Assembly: GCF_003096355.1 (NCBI RefSeq) | Contig: NZ_QEKI01000006.1 | Coordinates: 248,001-312,000 of the forward strand | DNA: 64,000 nt | Origin: Pontibacter virosus | GTDB lineage: Bacteria > Bacteroidota > Bacteroidia > Cytophagales > Hymenobacteraceae | Direction: 5' to 3' | Shown here: positions 63,588-64,000 of the stretch, one piece after another | Position numbering within the stretch: position 1 is the first letter of the stretch | How the letters are laid out: the number at the start of each line of letters is the position of its first letter | The notes under the pieces: generated by a model | The model's database searches: none | Seen by the model: the letters and a program-made list of their open reading frames with translations, nothing else | Told to the model about the DNA's origin: nothing | Translations under genes and position numbers: made by a program

Positions 63588-63950
63588 CTATTTTTTAATT
63601 TCTTCAATAGATGAATAAAAGGGAATAAATTCATCATAGTATTTTGCTACTAAATTCTCGAGCACTTGGTGCATTTTTAAACTCCCAACCCAATAAACTT
63701 TCTTATTTTCAGCTTTAGCATCAATATAGCAATCTTGAATTTCTGAACTAAATCCAATACCGTGAGGATATTTACATTCTCTAAGATCTAAGATTATATG
63801 TTTAATTCTTGGATAGAAACTTTCCTTCTTTATTATATCTATAGTATCTAAAAAAGCCGGGAAAAAGTATTCTTCAGGAAAATATATCTGAACTGTCTCT
63901 TCATCGATAAGTTCGTATTTATAGGGAATATAAGGATCTTCTTTTTCCAT
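63588..63950 (-). CDS. Small soluble protein, unknown
   Basis: 120 aa, acidic and aromatic. HIILDLRECKYPHGIGF with alternating hydrophobic strands is loosely STAS-like. AT-rich. Single gene of cassette R1 (GTTAGGTG to CACCTAAC). No family can be assigned. Confidence 0.55.
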   Translation of the reverse strand: MEKEDPYIPYKYELIDEETVQIYFPEEYFFPAFLDTIDIIKKESFYPRIKHIILDLRECKYPHGIGFSSEIQDCYIDAKAENKKVYWVGSLKMHQVLENLVAKYYDEFIPFYSSIEEIKK

Positions 63951-63958
63951 TGTAGTGA

Positions 63959-64000
63959 CACCTAACGATTAGTCCAGATGGTGTTTCGTTGGAGGTTCGC
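63959..64000 (-). repeat. attC-like site F (start of cassette R1), cut by window edge
   Basis: Plus strand CACCTAAC (63959-63966), matching GTTAGGTG at the end of the same cassette (63576-63583). The remaining arm lies outside or is incomplete, so the array probably continues beyond the window. Confidence 0.6.

Overview
The window looks like accessory DNA of a Bacteroidota chromosome, most likely Cytophagales and perhaps a Hymenobacteraceae-like genus (the genus is a guess). The evidence is a SusC/SusD pair, two LytS/LytTR two-component systems, an OmpB-type TonB receptor, a Bacteroidetes-type conjugation module (TraE-TraN, MobB relaxase, RteC) and a DUF6520 gene. Base composition changes sharply along the window: moderate GC in 1-5.6 kb, AT-rich in 5.7-17.6 kb, GC-rich in 18-31 kb, AT-rich in 31.2-33.3 kb, GC-rich in 33.3-54 kb, then mixed to AT-rich. 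This suggests separate acquisitions.

Region 1 (1-17.5 kb) is a defence island. It holds a Wadjet-type jetABCD operon (jetA cut by the window edge), a nucleoside-deoxyribosyltransferase/TIR-like protein, a DUF262 + HEPN pair, a complete type I restriction-modification operon (hsdM-hsdS-hsdR) with a small coiled-coil gene behind it, and an XRE regulator with candidate operators.

Region 2 (18.2-31.2 kb) is a GC-rich envelope and thiol-redox module: TlpA-like thioredoxin, SusC, SusD, a DsbD N-domain protein and full DsbD. A facing operon encodes a 51-residue Thr-rich peptide, a Crp/Fnr regulator, a MauE-like membrane protein and a DUF6520 peptide. A LytS/LytTR pair is divergent from the peptide gene. 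A LanB-type dehydratase follows at 33.4-36.4 kb and could belong to the same module.

Region 3 (36.5-54.2 kb) is an integrative conjugative element core: a replication/control trio on the minus strand, a candidate oriT, then mobA-mobB-coupling protein-rteC-traE-F-G-I-like(x3)-J-K-M-N. No integrase lies in the window. Behind it are a decayed DUF6624-like lipoprotein gene, a WG-repeat protein, a membrane protein and a TonB receptor/LytS/LytTR operon.

The most striking observation is a set of integron-type gene cassettes without an integrase, at 31.35-32.97 kb and 61.9-64.0 kb. Each gene is bounded by a GTTRRRY-like site at its start and the exact or near-exact complement (RYYYAAC-like) at its end, and several intergenic spacers contain inverted-repeat arms. 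This is the border logic of attC cassettes. An IS1182-type transposase relic adjoins the right-hand array. I saw no tRNA, rRNA or CRISPR array.
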